NCBI GenBank assembly: GCA_021151685.1 | Contig: JAGKWS010000010.1 | Coordinates: 1 to 58,727 of the forward strand | DNA length: 58,727 bases | From: Chitinophagaceae bacterium | GTDB lineage: Bacteria > Bacteroidota > Bacteroidia > Chitinophagales > Chitinophagaceae | Reading direction: 5' to 3' | In this document: positions 1 through 7,766 of the stretch, one piece after another | Numbering within the stretch: position 1 is the first letter of the stretch | Layout: each line of letters starts with the position of its first letter | Notes under the pieces: generated by a model | Database searches by the model: none | What the model was told of the DNA's origin: nothing | Seen by the model: the letters and a program-made list of their open reading frames with translations, nothing else | Made by a program: the position numbers and the translations under genes

Positions 1-671
1 AGCAATATCAGAATCAGGGCTTGTCGCTCAGCGATTTGATTAATGAAGGTAACCTTGGTCTTATAAAGGCTGCCCAGCGTTTCGACGAAACCCGTGGCTT
101 CAAATTTATCTCTTATGCCGTATGGTGGATACGTCAGTCTATCCTTCAGGCTTTGGCCGAGCAATCTCGTATTGTACGTCTGCCACTCAATAAGGTAGGT
201 CTCAGTAACAAAATTAGCAAGGCATACTCGCAATTGGAACAAGAGTACGAGCGTGAACCATCTACCGAAGAACTGGCAGAACTGCTGGATATTGGTACCG
301 AAGAGGTTGAAACTACTTTGGGTGTGGCAGCACGTCACGTATCGGTTGATGCGCCCTTTGTAGACAGCGAAGACAATACACTACTGGATGTGTTGGAAAA
401 CCCCAATTCCGATTCTGCCGATGCCGACCTATACCACGGCGAGTCGCTACGTTGCGAGATAGAACGTTCTTTGAGTACGCTTACCGACCGTCAGCGCGAT
501 GTGATAAAACTCTATTTTGGTATTGGTGTTGCCAACCCAATGAGTTTGGAAGATATTGGTGAAAAATTCTCGCTTACCCGCGAAAGGGTGCGTCAGATAA
601 AAGACAAAGCTATTACCAAGCTACGTACTGCCAGCCGTTGCCAGTTGCTGAAGACGTATTTGGGCAATTAA
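1..671 (+). CDS. rpoD: RNA polymerase primary sigma factor RpoD (5' truncated by window edge)
   Basis: The window opens inside this gene. The frame is open from base 3 and reads Q-Y-Q-N-Q-G before the first possible internal start, so the true start lies upstream. The visible 223 or so residues cover sigma region 2 (YAVWWIRQSI, the core-binding and -10 melting part), region 3 and region 4 with the helix-turn-helix MSLEDIGEKF-SLTRERVRQI. The match is to the short (about 285-290 residue) primary sigma of Bacteroidota, which reads the TAnnTTTG promoters seen across this window. The gene ends at TAA and is followed by a strong intrinsic terminator. Family assignment is very secure; only the missing N-terminus cannot be judged. 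Confidence 0.96.
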   Translation, partial: QYQNQGLSLSDLINEGNLGLIKAAQRFDETRGFKFISYAVWWIRQSILQALAEQSRIVRLPLNKVGLSNKISKAYSQLEQEYEREPSTEELAELLDIGTEEVETTLGVAARHVSVDAPFVDSEDNTLLDVLENPNSDSADADLYHGESLRCEIERSLSTLTDRQRDVIKLYFGIGVANPMSLEDIGEKFSLTRERVRQIKDKAITKLRTASRCQLLKTYLGN

Positions 672-692
672 AATGTTATTTTTGATGTTAAA

Positions 693-718
693 GGCTGCCC
701 GCAAGGCAGCCTTTTTTT
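693..718 (+). terminator. intrinsic terminator of rpoD
   Basis: Seven-base-pair GC-rich stem GGCTGCC / GGCAGCC (693-699 and 705-711) with a CGCAA loop, followed by seven T. It starts 21 bases after the rpoD stop. Confidence 0.93.
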
Positions 719-852
719 GTTTTGTTGAGAGTAATGGCAGATGCTATTTATATGTTGTTGTTTTTGTGAATGTCTAAAAAAATGTTAACTGTATTTCTTT
801 TAGGAATTACTGGCATAGCGTTTGAATAATCAGCGGCACAAACACATTCTAT

Positions 853-1875
853 ATGTTAAAGCACACTTTACTCAGCATGATTGCTGCCGCCACTGTATCG
901 GCTACCCTGGCACAGCCCACACTTACTGCCGCCACCAACAACCCTGTTGCAGGCGATGTTTTCTACGGATATTGGGTAGACACCAATGGGCTGGTGAAGG
1001 GGCCTTCGGGTGCCGGTGTTACGTGGGATTTTACGACCGTTGTTCGTAACGATTCTGACACAACAACGTTTTTCAACTGCGCTGCTACACCTTATTGCAG
1101 CTCATTCCCCGGTAGCAATATTGCGTATCACAACGGTCGCGATTATACCTATGGTGTAACCTCTGCAACAGGTTATACCATACTGGGTGCCTATGCCGAT
1201 GGTGCGGCCAAGGTATTCACCAACCCTATGGTATATGCAAAATACCCTATAACAATGGGTACTACTTTTTCCGATACTGGTGCTGTTTCAATACCTGTGT
1301 CTGGCGTCACCCTGTACATGACTACCCACTCTACATCTGTAGCTGACGCTTGGGGTACATTGAAATTGCCTACCGGAACGTATACCAATGCGCTTCGTAT
1401 ACATACTATCAACATTCGCAAAGACAGTGCTGCCATACCGGGTATGCCCTATGTGCAAGAGTCGCAGACAGAAACTTACTCGTGGTATGCACCGGGTTTC
1501 CACTACTCATTGATGGTGCTCAACTACGATACTTCTGGTTCTGGTTCATTGTATCTGAGTGATGCTCAGTACTTCAAAAAGCCTGCTACTACATCTGTAG
1601 GTTATGTGCAGCCCTTGGTTACTACATTGTCAATATTCCCCAATCCTGCTGTAGACAGGGCTACAATGCGCTTTAATGCCTCTGAAGCTGGTAATGTGTC
1701 TATCATGGTAACTGATATGTCTGGCAGAGAAGTATATGCCTACGAGATTAGGAAGGTGGCTATCGGCTACAACGAAGCACCTATAGACATCAGCTCTTTG
1801 CCTAATGGTGTATATACAGTACGTGTAGCCTGTGCAGGTGTATCTGGTGTATCGCGCCTGGTAGTAGCTCACTAA
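853..1875 (+). CDS. Secreted protein with C-terminal T9SS type A sorting domain
   Basis: A 340-residue exported protein. Residues 1-20 form a Sec signal peptide (hydrophobic LLSMIAAATVSATLA, cleavage probably after AQ). The middle, about residues 25-255, is a beta-rich ectodomain I cannot assign to a named family. The last 80 or so residues are a classic type A sorting domain: LSIFPNPAVDRATMRF, then MVTDMSGREVY, ending with LPNGVYTVRV and a short basic tail. Such domains direct a protein through the type IX secretion system, after which the tail is removed and the protein is released or attached to the surface. The gene stands alone between the rpoD terminator and a convergent hydrolase gene. 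The role of the ectodomain is unknown. Confidence 0.9.
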   Translation: MLKHTLLSMIAAATVSATLAQPTLTAATNNPVAGDVFYGYWVDTNGLVKGPSGAGVTWDFTTVVRNDSDTTTFFNCAATPYCSSFPGSNIAYHNGRDYTYGVTSATGYTILGAYADGAAKVFTNPMVYAKYPITMGTTFSDTGAVSIPVSGVTLYMTTHSTSVADAWGTLKLPTGTYTNALRIHTINIRKDSAAIPGMPYVQESQTETYSWYAPGFHYSLMVLNYDTSGSGSLYLSDAQYFKKPATTSVGYVQPLVTTLSIFPNPAVDRATMRFNASEAGNVSIMVTDMSGREVYAYEIRKVAIGYNEAPIDISSLPNGVYTVRVACAGVSGVSRLVVAH

Positions 1876-1957
1876 GCAATCATTGCCGGATGTATGTGCC
1901 TCAGTTTTTTTACTATTCCGGTGCATACAGTGTCATCATACGGCAAGTCTATATATA

Positions 1958-1987
1958 GAAAAGGGGAGCCTGATGGTTCCCTTTTTC
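1958..1987. terminator. bidirectional terminator between convergent genes
   Basis: Stem AAAAGGG...CCCTTTT with an inner GCC/GGT pairing and TGAT loop. A-run on one side and T-run on the other fit termination of both the T9SS cargo gene (+) and the metallo-hydrolase gene (-). Confidence 0.75.
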
Positions 1988-2004
1988 ATTTATATAAATG
2001 CGCT

Positions 2005-2751
2005 CTACAATACAGATACAGGCGTTTTTACATCGTGATAAAAAAGAAACTGCCATCCTTCTTGTTTGCCACGGGCTGCATAGTCTTCCCGCAGGGCAAG
2101 GGCGCGTTTGCCATCATAGTCGTACTTGGCTACGTATTTCATACGCATTTGCTTTAGCTGCGGTGCCTCGTCGCCGCCAAAGAATACTTTATCTTGTCCG
2201 TCATTTATCAGGTACACAATATGCCATGGGCAATGCCCGCCAGAGTGTTCGTAATGAATATAGCCATCTATAGTGCCGGCAGTGCCGTCTATCCAGTGTA
2301 CTTGCCCGGTAGATAGTAGTGGTTCTATATCTTCGGGATGGTAAGAGGGTAAGCCGGTGGCAAGGGCAAAATCGGCCTCTTGCCGGTATATGTAATATTG
2401 TGCGTTGGGGAAGGTTGTTTTTACTATTCCGTTACCGGCATGGTAGGTAAGGCAGCCAGCATGGTCTTTATGCAGGTGCGACAGCAGCACCTTTGTCACT
2501 TCTTCGGGCTGGTAGCCATGCGCACGCAGGTTGTCGTGTATTTGCAGTTGTCCATTGCTGTTCTTAAAGCCCAGTCCGGTATCCAGTATCATTACATCTC
2601 TGTCTGTAATTACCAGAAATGGCAATATCTCTACCAGCAAAGAGCCTATGGGGCGGTCATTCAGTTCGTGTATTTCAGGGTCAAAGGGTACAAATTCTTT
2701 ATCATGCCCTATTGTAAATATGCCTTCAGAGAGCGGATGCACTATAGCCAT
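2005..2751 (-). CDS. MBL-fold metallo-hydrolase
   Basis: 248 residues with the metallo-beta-lactamase fold signature SHLHKDHAGC: metal ligands H92, H94, D96 and H97, a further H173 in SGGHCPWH and D194 in FGGDE. This is the binuclear zinc/iron site of hydrolases such as lactonases and glyoxalase-like enzymes. No signal peptide, so probably cytoplasmic. The substrate cannot be read from sequence; N-acyl-homoserine-lactone lactonase-like or general quorum/thioester hydrolase are possible but unsupported. The ATG at 2751 lies only four bases after a TACTTTTG promoter box and inside one arm of a 19-bp inverted repeat. It is transcribed in the same direction as rodA upstream but appears to have its own promoter. 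Confidence 0.88.
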   Translation of the reverse strand: MAIVHPLSEGIFTIGHDKEFVPFDPEIHELNDRPIGSLLVEILPFLVITDRDVMILDTGLGFKNSNGQLQIHDNLRAHGYQPEEVTKVLLSHLHKDHAGCLTYHAGNGIVKTTFPNAQYYIYRQEADFALATGLPSYHPEDIEPLLSTGQVHWIDGTAGTIDGYIHYEHSGGHCPWHIVYLINDGQDKVFFGGDEAPQLKQMRMKYVAKYDYDGKRALALREDYAARGKQEGWQFLFYHDVKTPVSVL

Positions 2752-2796
2752 GGTGCAAAAGTAATGGCTTGCCGGGGCTTTTGCACCATGGCTATA
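2743..2796. repeat. 19-bp perfect inverted repeat spanning the metallo-hydrolase start
   Basis: Arms 2743-2761 and 2778-2796 are exact reverse complements (arm reads TATAGCCATGGTGCAAAAG), separated by 16 bases. The left arm contains the start codon and part of the -7 box of the hydrolase gene; the right arm is an inverted copy of that same region. Confidence 0.9.
2756..2763 (-). promoter_or_regulatory. TACTTTTG -7 box of the metallo-hydrolase gene
   Basis: Bacteroidota -7 consensus TAnnTTTG on the minus strand. Only CACC separates it from the ATG, predicting transcription start at or next to the start codon. Confidence 0.65.
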
Positions 2797-2826
2797 TAGT
2801 CATTTCTATGTTTGCTATTCCACGGG

Positions 2827-4155
2827 CTACTTTATCATCACTTGTCTGTCGGCATCCAGCCTTACCAGTATAAAAATGAGCACGCTAAAAGATAACAACG
2901 ATGACCCCCCATAACTAATGAAAGGTAGGGTAATGCCTATTACCGGTGCCAGCCCTATGGTCATAGATATGTTTACCGCAAAGTGGAAGAACAATATACA
3001 GGCTACGCAATAGGCATATACGCGGGTAAACACCGAGCGTTGCCTTTCGCCAAGGTAAATAATGCGAAGCATCAGCGTTACATAGAGGGCTATGAGCAGG
3101 GCACTGCCGGCAAAACCAAATTGCTCGCCTATGGCGCAAAATATGAAGTCGGTATTTTGTTCGGGTACAAACTGATTTTTGGTAGAGGTACCATTCAGAT
3201 ATCCCTTGCCTGTAAGGCCGCCCGAACCTATGGCTATCTTAGATTGCAGTACGTTATACTCCGAGCTGTTTGTATGTTCTTTTCGTTCCTCGCCCGGTGC
3301 CAGTGCTTTGTTATATTCATCGGGCACATCTATACCTATCATAGAGTATATACGCTCTATCTGGTGTTTTTGCAGTACGTTTTTGAAAGCAAACGGCACT
3401 GCCACCTGAGAGAACAGTATGGAAAACAACCATGCACTTACCAAAATTACCCTTGCCGAGATTCTTCTTCTCAGCGTTGTTCGTATCATGAAGCCTACCA
3501 AAACAGAGAATCCTGTTATGAGTATAGCTAATGTAACCCTGTCTATAAGCAGGGTAGTAAGTACCAGCGCAATGGCCGCAAACCCTATGATGAGTATGGC
3601 ACTGGGCAACCCCTCGCGAAACATGACCAGAAAAAAGGAAAAATACACCAATGCCAGTCCGGTTTCTTTTTGCAATAGTATCAGCACAGCAGGGGTAAGT
3701 GCTATACCAGCGGCTATCATCCTGTCTTTGAGCTTCTTGAAATTGGTTTCGTTCAGCGAAAAGAACTTAGCCAGTGCCAGCGAGGTAAATATTTTAGCTA
3801 CCTCGCCGGGCTGAAAGCGAAAGCTGCCAACCCCCAGCCAGCTTCGCGATCCCTTTACATCTACCCCGGCAAAAATGGTTACAATAAGAATGAATATGCC
3901 AACGGTATATATGAGAAAGGCAAATGACGAGAAGAATTTACTCTCGGTAAGTATGATAAGCAAACCTATAAACAACGAATAACCCAGCCATATTACCTGA
4001 CGCATATAGCTTTTATTCATCATTATCAGTTGCGTATCGGTAGACCGGTGCTCTACCGAAAATATAGCCAAAATACCTATGGTAACCAGTGCAAAATACA
4101 GCAACAGCAGCTTGCCATCTATCCGGTTGAATAGTGTCTTCCTCAGTTCGCTCAT
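2827..4155 (-). CDS. rodA: Rod shape-determining SEDS glycosyltransferase RodA
   Basis: 442-residue polytopic membrane protein of the SEDS family, the peptidoglycan polymerase of the elongasome, which acts on lipid II together with its class B PBP. About ten hydrophobic segments are visible. Diagnostic motifs include GSRSWLGVGSFRFQPGE (the FQPSE-like motif), VPEQNTDFIF and, near the C-terminus, ITLPFISYGGSSLL. A hydrophilic insertion around residues 270-300 (KALAPGEERKEHTNSSEYN) is longer than in E. coli RodA but is common in Bacteroidota. Its ATG overlaps the mrdA stop by four bases (ATGA), indicating translational coupling with the partner transpeptidase. Confidence 0.96.
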   Translation of the reverse strand: MSELRKTLFNRIDGKLLLLYFALVTIGILAIFSVEHRSTDTQLIMMNKSYMRQVIWLGYSLFIGLLIILTESKFFSSFAFLIYTVGIFILIVTIFAGVDVKGSRSWLGVGSFRFQPGEVAKIFTSLALAKFFSLNETNFKKLKDRMIAAGIALTPAVLILLQKETGLALVYFSFFLVMFREGLPSAILIIGFAAIALVLTTLLIDRVTLAILITGFSVLVGFMIRTTLRRRISARVILVSAWLFSILFSQVAVPFAFKNVLQKHQIERIYSMIGIDVPDEYNKALAPGEERKEHTNSSEYNVLQSKIAIGSGGLTGKGYLNGTSTKNQFVPEQNTDFIFCAIGEQFGFAGSALLIALYVTLMLRIIYLGERQRSVFTRVYAYCVACILFFHFAVNISMTIGLAPVIGITLPFISYGGSSLLSFSVLIFILVRLDADRQVMIK

Positions 4156-6191
4156 TTCCCCTTTGCTTTGCCGTTGTTATAATTCAGTTTCTTGTCTATC
4201 CACCGTCTGTATAAGATAGAGTCTTTGATGTGCCCTAAACTGTCTGCCCTTCGTTTCTTTTCCATTTTGGCATTGTATATGCGCAGGTCACGCAGGCGGT
4301 TCATAGAGTCTATGGTATATACATATTTGTTGATGAGTTTGGCATTCATCATTTTCTCTTCCACAGCCCTTCTCTTGGCCGATACCGAGTCTTTTAGGTA
4401 CTTTTCCATTACAAGACTGGCAATAGGTGCTGCCCATGTGGCACCATAGCCCGAGTTTTCTATGGCTACTGCAATGGCTATTTTAGGGTTCTCTCTGGGT
4501 GCAAATGCCACAAACATAGAGTGGTTCTGCATTTTTATCACCTCGCCATTCACTACGGCTTTGTTTTCGGCAGTACCCGTTTTGGCACATACCGATACGC
4601 TGTCTATTCTTGCCCCTGCCGCAGTACCATGGTCTACCACGTCTTGCATTGCCTGTTGTACTATTGTAAATGTTTCGTCAGGTATATTCAGCACTACATG
4701 TTTTTCGTGGTACTTTTTCAGCAGGGTATCTTTTTCATTGCCGCCAATTGCGCGCACAAAGTGGGGGGTGTAGTAATAACCTTTGTTGGCTATAATGCAC
4801 ATACCATTGGCCATTTGCAATGGTGTCAGCAGTAGCTCGCCCTGCCCCATACCTACAAACAATATGGTACACGAGTTCCACGAGCCACGGTACATTTTAT
4901 TGTACAAATTGCTGTCCGGCACCAAACCCTTCCCTTCAAAGGGTATGTCTACACCCGTTTGCCGGCCATAGGCAAAGTTGTTGTAATAGTTGTGCCAAAC
5001 CTGTAGCCCACTTTTTACATTATTATATTTATTATTATCTACAGTAAGCCGGAAGGCATGGCAAAAGAAAGAGTTGCAAGAGTGGGCCAGTGCTGCCCTG
5101 AAGTTGGCTGCATGCCCGGCATCGTGGTGCTCGCAAGCTATGCGGCGGTTACAGCCTCCATAGCTACCACCACAGGGGTAGCCCCAGTTGGGGCCTATAG
5201 CACCCTCATTCAGTGCTACAAGGCCAGTAAATGGTTTGATGGTAGAGCCGGGCGGGTACATGGCTTGCGTAGCTCTGTTGAATAGTGGGCGTGTTGGTTC
5301 CCGGTACAGATTCGAATAGTTGCGGGCACGTTCCTTACCCCGTAGCAGGTTGGGGTCGAATGTGGGGCTCGATACCATGGCCAGTATGCCGCCCGTTTGC
5401 GGGTCTATGGCTACCACACTTCCTATCTTGTCGGCCATCAGCTTTTCGGCATACTCCTGAAGATCCATATCCAGATACAAATCCAATCGTCTGCCAGATA
5501 CTTCCTGACTGTCCAGTTCGCCATTTCGATATGGGTCTCTTGGCCGGTTGAATTTATCGCGCTCCAGATAGTGTACGCCACGTTGTCCCCGCAGCACTTC
5601 TTCATACTGTAGTTCCAACCCACTCAAACCCGTATAGTCGCCTTGCCGGTAACTGGTGTAGCGGGGCTTTTTCAGCATCTCGGGGCTCACCTCGCCCACA
5701 TAGCCCAGTACCAGGCCAGCAATGGGTTTTTCGTACACCCTTATGTTACGCTCTACCAGCTCGAACCCCGGAAACTTGTAGGCATTCTCCTGAAACCGGG
5801 CTGTTTGCTCCTCGTTCAGCAATTCCATAAACGGGCTCTGCCGCACATCAAGGTTACGCACCAGTATTTTCCCAAGTATTTCTTCATATGTTTCTTTGTC
5901 TATATCCAGCGAGGCACACAGTTCGGCAGTGTCCAGCGTTTTGGGCACATTTCTTGGTGTTACCATCAGGTCGTAGATGGGGGTGTTAGACAATAACGTT
6001 TTACCCCTACGGTCAACAATAACACCTCTTGGAGGGTATACTACCTTTTTGTATATGGCAATGTCATTGGCCAGTACCTTGTAGCGTGGCTCAAAGTTTT
6101 GCAAAAAGAATAGCCGCAGCAACATAATGGTTGCTACACCAATAAAGATAAAACTGATGACATACCGGCGAGGGTTTGTCGCAATAGACAT
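4152..6191 (-). CDS. mrdA: Penicillin-binding protein 2 (elongasome transpeptidase)
   Basis: 679-residue class B penicillin-binding protein. An N-terminal membrane anchor (residues 11-31) is followed by the PBP dimerisation region (PPRGVIVDRRGKTLLSN at 53-69) and the transpeptidase domain with the three active-site motifs in order: S316-TIK (nucleophile Ser316), S371-CN and K537-TGT. A cysteine/histidine-rich insert at about 340-356 (YPCGGSYGGC...ACEHH) lies between the first two motifs, as in other Bacteroidota PBP2. It crosslinks peptidoglycan during side-wall growth with RodA, whose gene overlaps its 3' end. The C-terminal 60 residues are a charged extension rich in Lys and Arg. mreBCD, often directly upstream in this phylum, are absent here; the neighbour is queA after a 389-bp gap. 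Confidence 0.96.
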   Translation of the reverse strand: MSIATNPRRYVISFIFIGVATIMLLRLFFLQNFEPRYKVLANDIAIYKKVVYPPRGVIVDRRGKTLLSNTPIYDLMVTPRNVPKTLDTAELCASLDIDKETYEEILGKILVRNLDVRQSPFMELLNEEQTARFQENAYKFPGFELVERNIRVYEKPIAGLVLGYVGEVSPEMLKKPRYTSYRQGDYTGLSGLELQYEEVLRGQRGVHYLERDKFNRPRDPYRNGELDSQEVSGRRLDLYLDMDLQEYAEKLMADKIGSVVAIDPQTGGILAMVSSPTFDPNLLRGKERARNYSNLYREPTRPLFNRATQAMYPPGSTIKPFTGLVALNEGAIGPNWGYPCGGSYGGCNRRIACEHHDAGHAANFRAALAHSCNSFFCHAFRLTVDNNKYNNVKSGLQVWHNYYNNFAYGRQTGVDIPFEGKGLVPDSNLYNKMYRGSWNSCTILFVGMGQGELLLTPLQMANGMCIIANKGYYYTPHFVRAIGGNEKDTLLKKYHEKHVVLNIPDETFTIVQQAMQDVVDHGTAAGARIDSVSVCAKTGTAENKAVVNGEVIKMQNHSMFVAFAPRENPKIAIAVAIENSGYGATWAAPIASLVMEKYLKDSVSAKRRAVEEKMMNAKLINKYVYTIDSMNRLRDLRIYNAKMEKKRRADSLGHIKDSILYRRWIDKKLNYNNGKAKGK

Positions 6192-6526
6192 AAAGGAAAT
6201 GTTGTAGGCAGAAACTAATGCAAACCTAAGGAAGAATGTCTCAATAAAGCACAGAATTCTGCTTGTTATTTTCCATTTGTTTCTGCGTCATAAAAGTCTT
6301 TAAATAGCTTGCTATTCGTAGATTTTATTCCTTGAAAAAATGAAAAATATTGGCGCAGCATAGTATGCTTTATTTTTACATTCTTCCTGATACAAAATAC
6401 AGCGTATCAGGTTTTGTCTTGTAATTACTTTATCAGCCGGCAAATGTGAATAACTCTGGTAGTTACTGATGGTGCTATCATCATTTCGCTATTGCTGGCA
6501 AACGGGGTAGGTATGCTACAAAAAAC
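6192..6526. other. long intergenic region between mrdA and queA
   Basis: No credible coding frame. It carries the mrdA promoter box, and a hairpin (CCTGATAC / GTATCAGG, 6386-6393 and 6404-6411) followed by TTTTGTCTT on the plus strand, where no plus-strand gene ends. A small plus-strand transcript ending there is conceivable but not shown. Confidence 0.5.
6221..6228 (-). promoter_or_regulatory. TAGGTTTG -7 box of mrdA-rodA
   Basis: TAnnTTTG match on the minus strand with 29 bases to the mrdA ATG. Confidence 0.5.
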
Positions 6527-6556
6527 GGGAGCGGACCATTACAGACCCCGCTCCCA
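6521..6556 (-). terminator. intrinsic terminator of queA
   Basis: Eight-bp stem GGGAGCGG / CCGCTCCC (6527-6534, 6548-6555) just downstream of the queA stop; read on the minus strand it is followed by GTTTTTTG. Confidence 0.9.
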
Positions 6557-6580
6557 TTTCGGTATGTTGTTTATTGTTTT

Positions 6581-7630
6581 TTATAATACAAGCATGGCAT
6601 CTCCGTAGCTGAAGAAACGATATTTTTCTTTGATAGCCGTTTCGTAGGCGGTCATCATCAGGTCATATCCGGCAAAGGCACAAGCCATAATCATCAGGCT
6701 GGTCTTGGGCAGATGAAAGTTAGTAATGAGCGAGTTGGCAATAGAAAAGTTGTAAGGGGGGTGTACAAAAATATTTGTCCAGCCTTCTTCCGGCTTCAAC
6801 AGTCCCTGAGCAGTTACAGAACTTTCCAACGCCCTCATGGTAGTAGTGCCAATAGAGCATATGTTGCGCTTCTCTACAATAGCTCTGTTTACCAGATTGG
6901 CCGAATAGTCGTCTACCTTAAAATATTCTGCATCCATCTTGTGTTTAGACAGGTCTTCAACCTCTATGGGGCGGAAGGTTCCCAAGCCGGTATGCAATGT
7001 TACCTCGGCAAATTTTACACCTACTATTTCCAAACGTTTTATGAGCTCGCGGCTGAAGTGCATACCAGCGGTTGGGGCTGCTACTGCACCTTCATACTTG
7101 GCATATACTGTTTGGTAGCGTTCCTTATCTTCTTCCTCGGGTTTGCGCTTTATGTACTTGGGCAATGGCGTTTCTCCCAGCAAGTCCAGCATTCCTCTGA
7201 ACTCCTGCTCGTTTCCATCGAACAAGAAACGAATGGTACGGCCACGAGAGGTGGTATTGTCTATCACCTCTGCTACCAGCTCGTCATTGTCGCCAAAGTA
7301 TAGCTTGTTACCTACACGTATTTTACGCGCAGGGTCCACTATTACATCCCACAAGTGGTTTGGTTTGTTCAGTTCGCGCAGCAAAAAAACCTCAATTTTC
7401 GCGCCGGTTTTTTCTTTCCTGCCGTATAAACGGGCCGGGAATACCTTGGTATTGTTTACTATCATCACGTCTTTGTCGTGAAAGTAGCCCAATACGTCTT
7501 TAAAGGTTTTGTGCTCTATCTTACCGGTATCGCGGTGAATCACCATCAAACGGCTTTCGTCACGTTTCTTAGCAGGGTGTTGTGCTATGAGATTTAATGG
7601 TAAGTCAAACTTAAACTGCGACAACTTCAT
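6581..7630 (-). CDS. queA: tRNA preQ1(34) S-adenosylmethionine ribosyltransferase-isomerase QueA
   Basis: 349 residues, the usual QueA length. The enzyme transfers and isomerises the ribosyl group of SAM onto preQ1 at tRNA position 34 to give epoxyqueuosine. The N-terminus (LPLNLIAQHPAKKRDESRLM) and the blocks MIVNNTKVFPARL, AAPTAGMHFS and HTGLGTFRPI are family signatures, with the C-terminal NFHLPKTSLMIM block complete. The ATG at 7630 aligns with the family start. It is preceded by a TAACTTTG box and followed by its own terminator, so it is probably monocistronic. Confidence 0.97.
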   Translation of the reverse strand: MKLSQFKFDLPLNLIAQHPAKKRDESRLMVIHRDTGKIEHKTFKDVLGYFHDKDVMIVNNTKVFPARLYGRKEKTGAKIEVFLLRELNKPNHLWDVIVDPARKIRVGNKLYFGDNDELVAEVIDNTTSRGRTIRFLFDGNEQEFRGMLDLLGETPLPKYIKRKPEEEDKERYQTVYAKYEGAVAAPTAGMHFSRELIKRLEIVGVKFAEVTLHTGLGTFRPIEVEDLSKHKMDAEYFKVDDYSANLVNRAIVEKRNICSIGTTTMRALESSVTAQGLLKPEEGWTNIFVHPPYNFSIANSLITNFHLPKTSLMIMACAFAGYDLMMTAYETAIKEKYRFFSYGDAMLVL

Positions 7631-7658
7631 ATATAAAAGGAAATTGATTAAAAGTGTG

Positions 7659-7666
7659 CAAAGTTA
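7659..7666 (-). promoter_or_regulatory. TAACTTTG -7 box of queA
   Basis: TAnnTTTG match on the minus strand, 28 bases before the ATG. Confidence 0.55.
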
Positions 7667-7711
7667 CTGAAACAATATCAAACTATTTGAATATAGTATA
7701 TCTTAATGAGA

Positions 7712-7753
7712 AACTGCCCCCTTTGCACAATGCATAGTACAAAGAGGGCAGTT
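7712..7753 (-). terminator. terminator hairpin downstream of the lytic transglycosylase gene
   Basis: Fourteen-base arms (7712-7725 and 7740-7753; core AACTGCCC) 14 bases after the stop. In minus-strand RNA the single non-Watson-Crick position is a G-U pair, in plus-strand RNA it would be A-C, which favours function on the minus strand. The following T-tract is short. Confidence 0.7.
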
Positions 7754-7766
7754 TTTTGTATTTTAA

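Noticed and set aside
822..1049. 75-codon frame at the start of the first T9SS gene
   Set aside because: Overlaps the signal-peptide gene in another frame and has Cys/His-rich shadow composition.
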